Assembly: GCA_963978905.1 (NCBI GenBank)
Contig: OZ022256.1
Span: forward strand, 59,360,646-59,424,645
Length of the DNA stretch: 64,000 bases
Reading direction: 5' to 3'
Source: Trichostrongylus colubriformis
Taxonomy: Eukaryota; Nematoda; Chromadorea; Rhabditida; Trichostrongylidae
Under the pieces are notes generated by a model. That model worked only from the letters and a program-made list of their open reading frames with translations. It was not told where the DNA came from and did no database searches. Positions 46,130-55,815 of this stretch are shown one piece after another (the stretch's first letter is position 1; each line of letters starts with the position of its first letter). A program made the translations under genes and the position numbers.

Positions 46130-47650
46130 ATTTAGCGGCTTTGGGGCCGACTTATCACTGCTCACACCTTATGCGACTTTCAGTTACTTCATGGCTCTAG
46201 TGAGCAGTTTCTCCCTCCACCGGCACAACATCCTCTGTCTGTTGGTGGGTGTCTTGATATTTGGCCGTCTCCTGCAAAGCGTGATTCCTGACCCATCAGG
46301 GATCGTAAGTTCGTCGGATTAACATTGCAGAGCTTCGCTCGTCAAACATGTCACTCCACCAATGTCAGCTAAATCCAGTTATTCATAGAAGTGTGTACTA
46401 AACCTGATTTCATCTGGTTGGTAGATATGTGTTTTCTGCAGCTGCAATTTATTTTCTACTTAGTATCATTCTACTCCAATTGCAATTATATGAATGTCAC
46501 GGATTCGTTTGTACTTTGTTCTTATTAGCCGCGACTAATTGTGCAAATTATTCAGCGACAACTCACCCCGGAGTTTGGTCTCCGAGCTTATACAAGTGGT
46601 GTTTGAGCATAGCTCCACGATTCGTGGATCGGGGATTTATGCCAGTGCGACCTTTTATGAGTGCAATGGATACGAACTGTAATGACCAACTCTTACACAA
46701 GCAGTCTCTACAAAGGTCAAGTGTTAGTTGCGGGAAATTTTTGAAAAATCTGCCACCCCCTACTCTCACCACGACTGACACCGTGAGCATACTTGCCATG
46801 CTCTCCCGAGAATACCCTAAAAAGGTGGGGTCAATCATACAGTCGTAGTACTGGTACTGGTTAAAAGTATTATCGTTGTTATAGACTGACAACCTGTTCA
46901 AAAGACCACCTGATCGGCCCAAAAATCACTGGGGAAGGTGAGAATTTTTCAAAGGGCTTGAAAAATAGGACTTCCCTGGAAATTTTTCTCAACTCATGCT
47001 ATTTGGTCCTCTGTTGTCTACTCTAAATTGAGAATGTCTCTGAGCTTTTCCATTGTGCACAATGGAGACCTGGCTGGTGGAAGCTTCTAAAAAGTTTGGG
47101 CAAAAACGTTAGTAGTTTTCTAGAAACTGTTATATCGCTATGTAATACTATACACTTGATCACCTCTCAAAACATCGATATCCCTTTCCAAATATTAACG
47201 AGTAAGATAGAACTTTATTTCAAAGTACACCCTAATGGGCAATATCGTTGCTCATAGCTTTCTTCTAGTAATATGCATGGCGCCCTGGTAAAAGAGGGCA
47301 TGAAATGACGTGAGATAGCCGGCATGTGTGCTTGCGCTACATCTTACGGCATATCGCCAGCTAGAAAAGCTTTTGGCACAAACATCGCCAATATATGAAG
47401 ACTTTTTTTGAACACGTAATGTGCTTTCAAAAATAGCAACACCCTAGGCAATGCACTATTCATCAAAAGTGAGACTTGCGCTCCGGACTGCAAAGTGAGC
47501 CTGGCATGATGATAACGAAAGGCGACACACGCTATGATGCACGTTTTTTGGTCCGTAAGGGTGGCAGCACCTCTCGTAAAGAGTGGAAAGCATTTTGCAG
47601 CTATGAAGAAGGCACAGTACACACCCGGTGAGTCATTGCATGACTTCAAA
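46130..47650. other. No gene supported
   Basis: Two long frames overlap on opposite strands (46429-46848 plus, 46563-46922 minus), so at most one could be real; neither has a recognisable domain. The rest is unremarkable. Confidence 0.4.
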
Positions 47651-47654
47651 CGTT

Positions 47655-47845
47655 CTTGGGTTACTTCCCGGGTTGCACCTTTTTCGCCCCGCCACGGTGT
47701 GCCATCCCCAGCGCTTCACCTGCTCACTGTCGGAGAGGGACCAAGCAGTTGTAGCGCCGTGATAGCGCACCCTGGCCGCTCGAAAAAGGTACTGTTTGGA
47801 TAGTAACCCAATGATCACCTCCTCAAAAGAGGTAATTCCACTTCT
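47655..47845. repeat. Copy of the GTGGTCAGTGTGATGGC family
   Basis: GGGTTACTTCCCGGGTTGCACC and GCCACGGTGTGCCATCC are mirrored by GCGCCGTGATAGCGCACC and AGTAACCC. Diverged relatives are at 8199-8430 and 12300-12400. Confidence 0.45.
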
Positions 47846-47949
47846 CTCGTTATCACGGAATGTGCCTTTAAAGACAGCATTAGGGGTAATGTGGTTATGG
47901 AGAAATCCCTACAAGAAGTTACTCACATGGGTGTCCTGGGCCTAGGAAG

Positions 47950-48423
47950 GCTACCTGTGGCGAAACCCCGACGAAAAAGCGCTCCTCCGAGCTGTAGAAA
48001 CGCCGCAAAACGCCGCAACCATGCAGCGGTTCCGCCTCTTGGACACAGCGGTCCCGCCTCCCGATGACGTAATTCCGGATTGACTGGGGTGGGCGCGGCC
48101 AAGGAGATGCGGCAGGATCGAAGGTTTTGCGGCGCGCTTTCGCAGTTCTAGCTTGAAGCTCACTCCAAAAATAGATGCTGTCGTATTTCCAAACATTCCC
48201 TTGCGTTCACTTGGCAACATGCCAATGGAAAACAAGATCAGACTACCTGCCTCTTGACGAACAGGTCGTCCGCGTGGAGAATCAATAGTGAGAAGAGAGT
48301 CCTATTTCTTGGATTTTTTGCCATTTCCATCCTTTTTTTCTCCACTGTCCTGTTACTAGGCATCTCGACTTTCATATGCACTACTTCTTTTACTTTTCGT
48401 CCGACTTTCCCCTAATGACGCCT
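47950..48423 (-). mobile_element. Uninterrupted copy of the 18693-20062 repeat
   Basis: GGCTACCTGTGGCGAAACCCC...CTCCGAGCTGTAGAAACGCCG at one end and CCGACTTTCCCCTAATGACGCC before TTTAAG at the other. It provides the empty site for the nested mariner (GTCGTATTTCCAAAC). No transposase or terminal inverted repeat was recognised. Confidence 0.7.
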
Positions 48424-49033
48424 TTAAGTTGATATTGGATTTGAGTACAAAATGTTGTGTTCCAGCTCAAGGTAGGGTGTAAAATTTAGATGTGTCTGTG
48501 TGTGCGCTTCTTCTGAATTCAGCAAAATATGTAGAAAATTTTCAATGTTCCGGAATATCGCTTTGCTCAAATCTTAAATGAATAGGTTTTACTCTTAGAA
48601 CCTTCACTCTTGACTGCCTTACATGTATTCGAATTCGCTGGTTGGTTGTTTGTTTTGTCTTGTTGCTGCGGTTTCATCGTTTTTTGTGTAAATGCCATTG
48701 TGCTAATCCATTCTAGGTATGTTTTGTGTATGTCTAGACAATCATTCCATTCATGTATACCTTGTAGATGTAATAAATAGTAAACAGTGTGCATGGCGTA
48801 AGCAATTATTTGTTGCTGAACACTAATTACTCACAATCAGTGACACGCAAGGTTATTTACGCAAAGATAACCGTCTTGAAATCGGCTTGCATGCTATTTA
48901 CAAATTCTTTTCAAAAACTTTTCAAGCAGTCTTCTCGTTATGCATTTTGCATGCTATTTCGTACTTAAGCAATTAGTTAAGTATGTTTGTCTATCACATA
49001 TTATTGATTTGTTGGAACAGCGTCACTGTAAAA

Positions 49034-49240
49034 CCGCGTTCACACTTTGCGTTGCCGGCGGCAGGGCGCGGCTGCATGTCTGTGCTCTCCGCAGAGTGGC
49101 ACGAGGGAGGTACAGAGACGACACTGGTAACGAGAAATGGTGGCAAGAGCCACCATTTCTCGTCACCAGTGTCGACTCTGCACCTCCCCCGTACCACTCT
49201 GCCTCGCCACCTCTGAACGCCACCCTGCCGGCGCAAGTAT
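49034..49240. mobile_element. CGTTCATACT element with an internal 54-bp hairpin
   Basis: CCGCGTTCACACTTTGCGTT at the left and CCTGCCGGCGCAAGTATGC at the right. The interior 49091-49202 is a separate near-perfect inverted repeat (GCAGAGTGGCACGAGGGAGG ... CCACTCTGC) with a loop of only a few bases, as if the interior had duplicated head to head. Confidence 0.7.
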
Positions 49241-49332
49241 GCTTGTTACCTAACGCAGTAGGCCTGCTAGGCCGGGTACTCCCTCGACCACTCAAGTAAA
49301 CGGATGAAGTTTTCAGCGCTGATTAGTACTTT

Positions 49333-49584
49333 TTAGGACGCGCCATGCATCCCAGTTCCATGCGGAATCGTGGTAGCAATTGGATGCTAACTAGCTTATG
49401 CAATGACCTGCTGGAGCCAGCTGGGTTACGAGTCACTGTTTTTGTGCTCTCAAGTAGGTCTGGTAACAATTCACCTACCCGGAGGAATGGAAGGCTTTGT
49501 TAGCTCGGGCTGGCATTGATGAATTGATCTTCGCACTATTGAAGTGGGGTGCGCGCCACGTGTCACTATACCACCTCCACCTAC
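49333..49584 (-). repeat. tRNA-derived SINE, diverged
   Basis: The minus strand keeps the head (GGAGGTGGTATAGTGACA) and the body CCTTCCATTCCTCCGGG...TGTTACCAGACC and tail GATTCCGCATGGAACTGGGATGCATGGCGCGTCC. The B box is damaged (GAAGATCAATTC). Confidence 0.65.
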
Positions 49585-50596
49585 GAACAAATCACTATAG
49601 GGGATAACAGAACCTGTTATCCCCTATAGTGATTTGTTCTAATTACTAAGTTTTACTTTTTTTCTGGTTTCTTTACTCATCGTTCTTATCAGTACGTTCT
49701 TAAAGAGAGCAAGAACCACATCAAACCGACATTTTCTCGTTAAACTTTCGAAAAAGTTACTTTTTTATAGTATTCTAAAGAGCTCATATAAAATGAAAAA
49801 GGACGCAGATTTGAACCGGTGTGTAAAATCAAACTGCAAAAAAATGCGAAGAATAGATGTCCACACGCAAAACACGGCTCATTCTTGAAGTCGACTAGAA
49901 TTCGTAAATGATTACGTTATATTGGTTCGTAGTTTCTGATCTGTAAAATGATTTCTTTACTTTTTTTATGTATGTAGTGCTTATGTTTTGCGCAGTACCA
50001 ATCCGTACCATTCTGTTTTATGCTATTTCGCTCATTTTAGGGGCAAGCGTTGATTGGGAAGTCCTTTACAGGGATGCATTATCTGGTCTAAGGGAAGGGG
50101 TTATAAGGAGGAGTCAGCACTCACTGTATGCATAGGGTAATCTGGGGATGGGAAGGGAGGGAGGGAGGGGGTGAAGACGCATTTCGTTCCGCGAAAGATC
50201 TCCTTTCGAGCTGTTGGGCTGTCAGGGCGCGTGGTAAAACCTAGTTCATTTTGGCTAACGGGTCATGCAAGACATACGACGGTCAGTATTTTCGATAGCA
50301 TGTCAGGCTGAGGTTATAAATTCCGATTGTGGGATCTACAGGATTACATAATCGCAGAATGTCAAGTGTCGTCTTGCGTAGTTCCAGTTGAACATGCTCT
50401 TTTTCCTCCATAAAATTTGCTTGTTCCAACTCGAAGGCCTAGACTAGTAAGAGACCGGAAAAATAGCGATTCTGCGATTATGCAATTATGCGATCGTACG
50501 ATCTTGTGGTTGGCGGAATCGCGGATCCAGCCCTACCCGCTTTCACCTCAGAAAAATCGTACACGAGAAAATGAGTTTCTCTTTCACCCATCTTAT

Positions 50597-50945
50597 TACG
50601 TTGTATTTCCTAATAACGGTCGCATGCAAACCCTCACACATATAGTTAGAACTAAGCTGAAATACAGCTCTTCAAAGGGGCGGCCGATGGGGCAGAGCCT
50701 CAGAGTAAATGCGCGCTCCGTCGTCCACCGCGTTGGAGGTGCAAGGTGGGAAAAGAAAGGTACGTAAACAGCACAACCCTTCGTCTTCAACCGAGGCGGA
50801 CCACGGGGCGGGCATTTACTCTAGGGTCTCGCCCTCTCGACCGCCACTTTGAGGAACTATATCTTAACCGGATTCTCACTTTTTCACGTAAAACTTTACA
50901 TGCTGCCTTAACCGAGCAAATACAACGTAAATGTATGGAAAACAG
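50597..50945. mobile_element. GGCGGCCG palindromic element, full copy
   Basis: TAATAACGGTCGCATGCAAACCC...TCTTCAAAGGGGCGGCC at the left and CGACCGCCACTTTGAGGAAC...AAACTTTACATGCTGCC at the right, with GTCGTCCACCGCG/CGGACCACGGGGCG at the centre. Confidence 0.72.
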
Positions 50946-51630
50946 AAAACCTCATTTTTGTGCGCGATTCCTTTGATCCCCCGACATCGTCGGTGGCGAG
51001 TATCAACATCAAATTCACAGAGCTGCGTTACCGGTGCAACAGCATATAACCACTACTTACTTCTAGAGGTGCTTCAGACGGCCATTGCTTTCCGAATTTT
51101 GTTTTGCACTCTAAATTCATTTAGAATATTACTATAATGGAAAGCGGTATGAAGTGTTACGAATTTAATGAAGCTTTCAAATATTACGAAGTTTTGTCAA
51201 AGTTTGTTACTTATTTATTCGCTTTTGAAGAATGCTGGTGGTAACTGCTGCAGCTTCTCGTTCCTCAGCATATTGTCGGAAAAGCTCCACATTCGTCCTG
51301 TTATTTGTGTTTTTACATATAGTAATTAGCGAGAACAACGTCCTTCCCAAGGAAGAACTCAGAATTGAAAGGGCTATGGTCTTTTCAAACCACTGTCGCG
51401 GTTATTGCCCCTCTCCTCTTCATCCCGTGGCTCCCTTTCTTGCGCCTAATCCGCTCGATCATTTCGAGCTGTCATTTCCATTGAATCTGTTTTCGTTTTT
51501 ACCTTCCTATGCTTTCTTTTGTTCCTGTAACTGTTGTGTCATAAGAGACTCTCACACTAGTCACAAGCGTATCAGGCGGAGCTTCTTTTCACAACATTAT
51601 CGGAGCTTCACGCTTCCCTATCCGTTCAAT

Positions 51631-51950
51631 AATTTTTGTTTGTGTGCACAAAAATGCAAAATGTATCGTCTCGCTTTCAGACTGTTTACTGTGCCCAACT
51701 ATGGAACTGTTTTAAGTTTTCTTATTATTCTTGAAGAATATCTCATCGAATATCTCCAGGGAAGCTGTCGTACTTTCGTAATGCAGATCTGGCTTTGGTC
51801 TTCAGCACTCCCCCCCCCCCGCTTAAGAATTTTTGCTTGTGTGCACTAAAATTCCAATTATATCGTCTCGCGTTCAATTACTGTTTACTGTGTCCAAATG
51901 TCAAAATATTTCAAGTACTCTTATTACTTTTAAAGAATTTTGTATCGTGC
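51631..51950 (+). repeat. Diverged 197-bp tandem duplication
   Basis: AATTTTTGTTTGTGTGCAC...TATCGTCTCGCTTTC...CTGTTTACTGTGCCCAA recurs 197 bp later with about 20% differences. A run of 11 C separates the units (51810-51820). A 205-codon frame (51232-51849) crosses the first unit but shows no recognisable domain. Confidence 0.6.
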
Positions 51951-52538
51951 ATCTCACAATCAAAGGATTTTCTGCCGCTGTTCGTTTGTTAAGCAGATCT
52001 GACATAGCACATGCTCTTTTTATGGTTCTCCCTGATATGCCATGACATAATTTTTTCCGAAAAGCTATTCTCTGCCAGCACACAAATATAGAGCAGTAAC
52101 ATTCCTTAGAATTTTGACCTTTATCCTTATTACATCAGGTTTTGAGGCAGGCAGCTATCAAGATTTTTTAGAGACTTTCTTAGCAGTTGTCTACAAATGC
52201 CTACACTCAAGTTCGATAGGGAGGGAGTAAGACTGCTGTGTCTTTTGAAATGAGTTACTTTTACTTTATTGTTGTTAACTATTATACTCTGAATGGCTCA
52301 CCATAGAAACAAGGTGTCTATCCCATTCAGTGAATCATGGCCATAGCCACTGTCTGATGTACAGGGTGTGCATTCAATACCTTAGACAAGAGTAGAACAA
52401 AAAAAAAACGAAAATTGATGATAAATATCATAACGATTCTGAACAATATCTATGTTATCATCTTTTCTCGATTCAACCTCTTGATTCCGGATGACGGCGG
52501 TAGATGTTCGAGACACGAGTCGATGACAGGACGCAGAC

Positions 52539-52773
52539 GGGTGGGGCTACTTACGATAGAAAATCGCTTCGCGGCGTCGCACTTGCGGCCCCACCAGTGC
52601 CCGGCGAGCGTGGCTGCGTCATCTCTGCACTTCCACCCACGCTACACTGCCTCCTGCACCCATGCCACACTGCCGCGCTTGGAGGCTGCTATGCCCTGTC
52701 ACTGGCACCCGCACCCTCCGCGCCGCTCGCCGCGGGCGGCCACGCGATTTTCTTTTCGTAAGTAGCCCCACCC
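52539..52773. mobile_element. GC-rich MITE with perfect 9-bp duplication
   Basis: 235 bp with inverted ends GGGTGGGGCTACTTACGA and TCGTAAGTAGCCCCACCC, then GCGATTTTC/GAAAATCGC just inside. It is flanked by GACGCAGAC at 52530-52538 and 52774-52782. It is clearly more GC-rich than its surroundings, and no related copy was recognised elsewhere in the window. Confidence 0.88.
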
Positions 52774-53361
52774 GACGCAGACAGCCGACGTCGAATTTTG
52801 CCCACTCCCGTCAAAGAGCAGCCTTGAGGGACTCACCATTTCGATGGAGGGCTGCGCAGGCCTTCCCTTCTAAATATCCTCGACCGGCGGAGTTCAGAGG
52901 GTTGAGATCGGGCGAGGAGCTTTTCGCTCGAGAAGATCTCATTCAAGTGCATGTTGGTTCACGTTCTGTCATCGACTTCTACCCCAGACGCCGTCGTTGA
53001 AATCGAGAAGGTCGACTTGGAAAATGGTGATAACATATTGTTCAGAATGATTATCGGTATTTATCATCCAATTTTCGTTTCTCTTGTTGCACTCTTGCGG
53101 TTTTCTACCGCATAACAGTATTTTTTGCCCATATGTGTACTTCTATTTAAATAATATAAACCTTGTGAAGTGGGGGTACCAGTTAGCTGTCGCTACAGCG
53201 ATCCTTCTACCGAGTTATTTCATCTTTCTACCTTCTTAGTTTATATTAAATTTTCTTCGAAATTTTGTTGCAGTTTTTTGTACTTTTTTCTTTGAACCAT
53301 TGCAGTTAATCCTATATATCCTCTTATTAATACCCTTAACGTTTGGTCTACTAGAGCTTAA

Positions 53362-53813
53362 AGACACCGGAAGGGGGTAATTTTGGCTTATGGTAGAACA
53401 GACGTAGTACGGACGAGTTTAAGTGGCCGCCATTGCACAAACTCGCCAATTTGACGCCTTGGCATGGTGTCAAGAGGGGATGTTTCTATATTTGTTCTTT
53501 TCTTTTACTTTTTCCTTTGTTCTTTCTTATATTGTTTCTAGATGTACTTACATGAATGCTAATGTAGTTGGGAATGGCCACCCCACTGCGCTGGGAGTCA
53601 GGTGCTACAACTAACGTTGGCCTGCGGCCCATCTCCTACAGCGGACAACTCGGGAAGTCAGTGTGTTGATGCGAATGGCATGCGAATACACACCGCAGCG
53701 TCGCGCTTCTGAATCCTGGTTTTTCGCCGATTATTGCTTCTAACCTTCAGTGTCCGTTACAAAATAATCATTTCTTTGCATCTTCCTCTTGTTTCGGACC
53801 CCTTCCGGTTCCT
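53362..53813. mobile_element. TTAA-target MITE, subtype 1, intact duplication
   Basis: AGACACCGGAAGGGGGTAAT at the left and GGACCCCTTCCGGTTCCT at the right, with TTAA on both sides (53358-53361, 53814-53817). It is in the opposite orientation to 21653 and 32608. Confidence 0.88.
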
Positions 53814-54604
53814 TTAATACGCTGCGAACGTTCATGTTGTACTCCCTGCTCAGTACATAAAGGGTGTGGCAAGCGGCTAACGACTGAGGCAAGCTTGAAG
53901 AATTACCTAAATTCCTTCCACACAAGAATGCATTGTCATAATTCATCACGATACCAACCCTTGCCTACAATTGATGCATTTTTGCACTGACATTACATAT
54001 CGCTACTGCAATTATGTGGCTCCATGCCCTAATCTGCAACCATATTGCCATTCCTCAACTTCATACCATTTTTGTTTTCATGCATGATTCGGGACGTGAT
54101 GCTAAGGCTGTGGGTGGATGACGGGTATGAGAAGTTCTGTGAATTGCTGTATGTTTGTCGCTGAAAAACACTGCGATGTTTCCGCCGTCATTCACACACT
54201 ACCTCCGTCTATTATTGGCGATCCAAATCTGCTTCCTACAAAATTTTTCATAGCCTGTTCGGACAAATTCTTCGTAGCCTTCGGTCTTTATTTGTTCGTG
54301 CATTGCAATGTTCCGTTGAAGCGTTCTGTAAACTTATAGAATTAATTATGAAATCCAGGAATTTCAGAAAGGCAATGTGTTGGCATGAAGAGGATAACTG
54401 GCGACGATGTGGCTGCATTCTCGATCTATGGATCCATCCAATGGTGTGCCTAGTGGGTGAGTGCCAGAGGTGCCCATAATGAGGGCGAGCTCGAATATCT
54501 GTTCTCATGATTAGATGCTGTAGCGAGATAGCACGGAGCATAGAAAATGTGTGCAAATTTGAGTCTCGTCAGAAACTCAATGTTCCCAGGGTACACCGGG
54601 AGTC

Positions 54605-54973
54605 GGGTGTGTAGCCTTATGTCGAACTTTCGCTTTGCGGCGCACTCGCGACGCCATCAGCACGAATTGCCGCAATCGGTTGAATTCCGCTCAGCATGCA
54701 TGCAAGGGGCTGGTACCATTGAGTTCCTTCAAAGAATTAGGTGTTTGTCTCGTCATGATCCGAAAAAAATAACTTTTGCACACTAAAAAGACAAAGTTGT
54801 AACATAAAAACTAAAAGAAACAATAACGTTACATGATAACAATCCTGATCAAGGAATAATCAATTCGAACGTCAAACTTCGAAGGAGGTGCTCGCAATGT
54901 ACGCAACCACACGCGAAGTAATCCACCGCGCTGCTCGCGGCCGCGCGAAAATTCGACATAAGGCTACACACCC
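54605..54973. mobile_element. Mutator-like MITE (A subfamily) with perfect 8-bp duplication
   Basis: It is 369 bp, GGGTGTGTAGCCTTATGTCG to CGACATAAGGCTACACACCC, flanked by CGGGAGTC at 54597-54604 and 54974-54981 (9 bp if the extra C is counted). This is the best-preserved copy of its subfamily. It lies upstream of the receptor gene. Confidence 0.88.
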
Positions 54974-54984
54974 CGGGAGTCGAG

Positions 54985-55262
54985 GATTCTTTGACAGGGA
55001 ATGTCGTATTCATGTGAGGGGTCGTATCTACAGAGATCAACCACAAGCACTAGAATTTAAATTACCAATAACCTGATGAAAAGCGAAGGTAATTTCACAG
55101 GGACTCGTATCAGGAAATGTGAAATTTCTTTTTGCTTCAGGTAAGAATACATAGCAACGAACACTCTGCAACTATACAACCCGGCAACAGTTACTGGTAT
55201 TGTACAGGTCAAAAAGGAGGTCGTATTTGGTTCCCGTAGGAGGGGTCGTACTAGAGCGGCTA
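54985..55262. repeat. Repeat with GGGTCGTA ends; second copy at 5395-5650
   Basis: The two regions share GTCGTAT(C/T)...CACAAGCACTAGAAT, AGGAAATGTGA, TTCAGGTAAGAA and an ending GGAGGGGTCGTACT. The 5.4-kb copy contains two long G runs (about 5406-5417 and 5630-5641). Related TACGACC pieces occur near 17925, 24200 and 28262. Family unknown. Confidence 0.5.
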
Positions 55263-55465
55263 TTTTCTCGTCACCTGAGAGTGCTTGAATGTTCCGCTAA
55301 ATCAGCAAGTAATTGGATTTGATCCCATGACTTCGAATTACAATGAGCTTTTACATGATCTCAAGTAATCAATAGAATATCGATTATTCGAAGAATGGTC
55401 ATCCAGAGGGTTATAGGTTTCGTGACAGTGAATTGTGATCAATATCTATTTTTTAAAATAAGGGC

Positions 55466-55705
55466 GGAGGTGGTGCAGTGACATTGGCGTGCACCCCATT
55501 CTTTTGGTGTGAGGATCGAATCCAGCATCAAAGTCAGCCAAACCTTTCATCCCTCCGGGGTAGGTGAATTGGTACCAGACTCGTCTGGAAGAGAAAAAAC
55601 ACTGTTTGTACATCGACTGGACCCCGCAGTCATTGTATAGGCCAAATCGCTTTCACCTGCCAGCGCGATTGCGAATGGAACAAGAATGCAAGGCGCATCC
55701 CAGCA
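55466..55705 (+). repeat. tRNA-derived SINE just upstream of the receptor exon
   Basis: GGGCGGAGGTGGTGCAGTGACATT (A-box region), GAGGATCGAATCCAGCATCAA (B-box region), CCTTTCATCCCTCCGGGG, then GAATGGAACAAGAATGCAAGGCGCATCC. It is the same family as 6988-7268, in the opposite orientation. Confidence 0.75.
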
Positions 55706-55769
55706 GAGGATCGATTAACGTCGAAAATTCATCCTTCATTCTTTATTTATTTGTTTGGTTGTTGATGAG

Positions 55770-55815
55770 CTGACTGTTAAGGATGCAATTGTCGTATCGA
55801 AGCTCATATTGTTAG
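55770..55815 (+). CDS. GPCR exon: start of TM1
   Basis: Fifteen codons plus one base (LTVKDAIVVSKLILL, then G). It ends at TTAG|GTACCT, and the single base joins GT of the next exon to make the Gly of the TM1 GxxxN motif. The acceptor is tentative (T-rich tract then GATGAG). An alternative acceptor after GTTAAG at 55780 would shorten it. A SINE ends about 65 bp upstream. Confidence 0.6.

Noticed and set aside
46429..46922. Two long frames on opposite strands (139 and 119 codons)
   Set aside because: They overlap almost fully and neither shows a family motif, so no gene could be supported.
51232..51849. 205-codon frame on the plus strand
   Set aside because: It crosses a tandem-repeat unit, is rich in F, L, S and C from T-rich DNA, has no domain, and lacks supporting splice context. 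I treat it as a chance frame.
52415..53000. Long frames with arginine- and proline-rich products
   Set aside because: They run through the GC-rich MITE at 52539-52773; absence of stops is explained by base composition.
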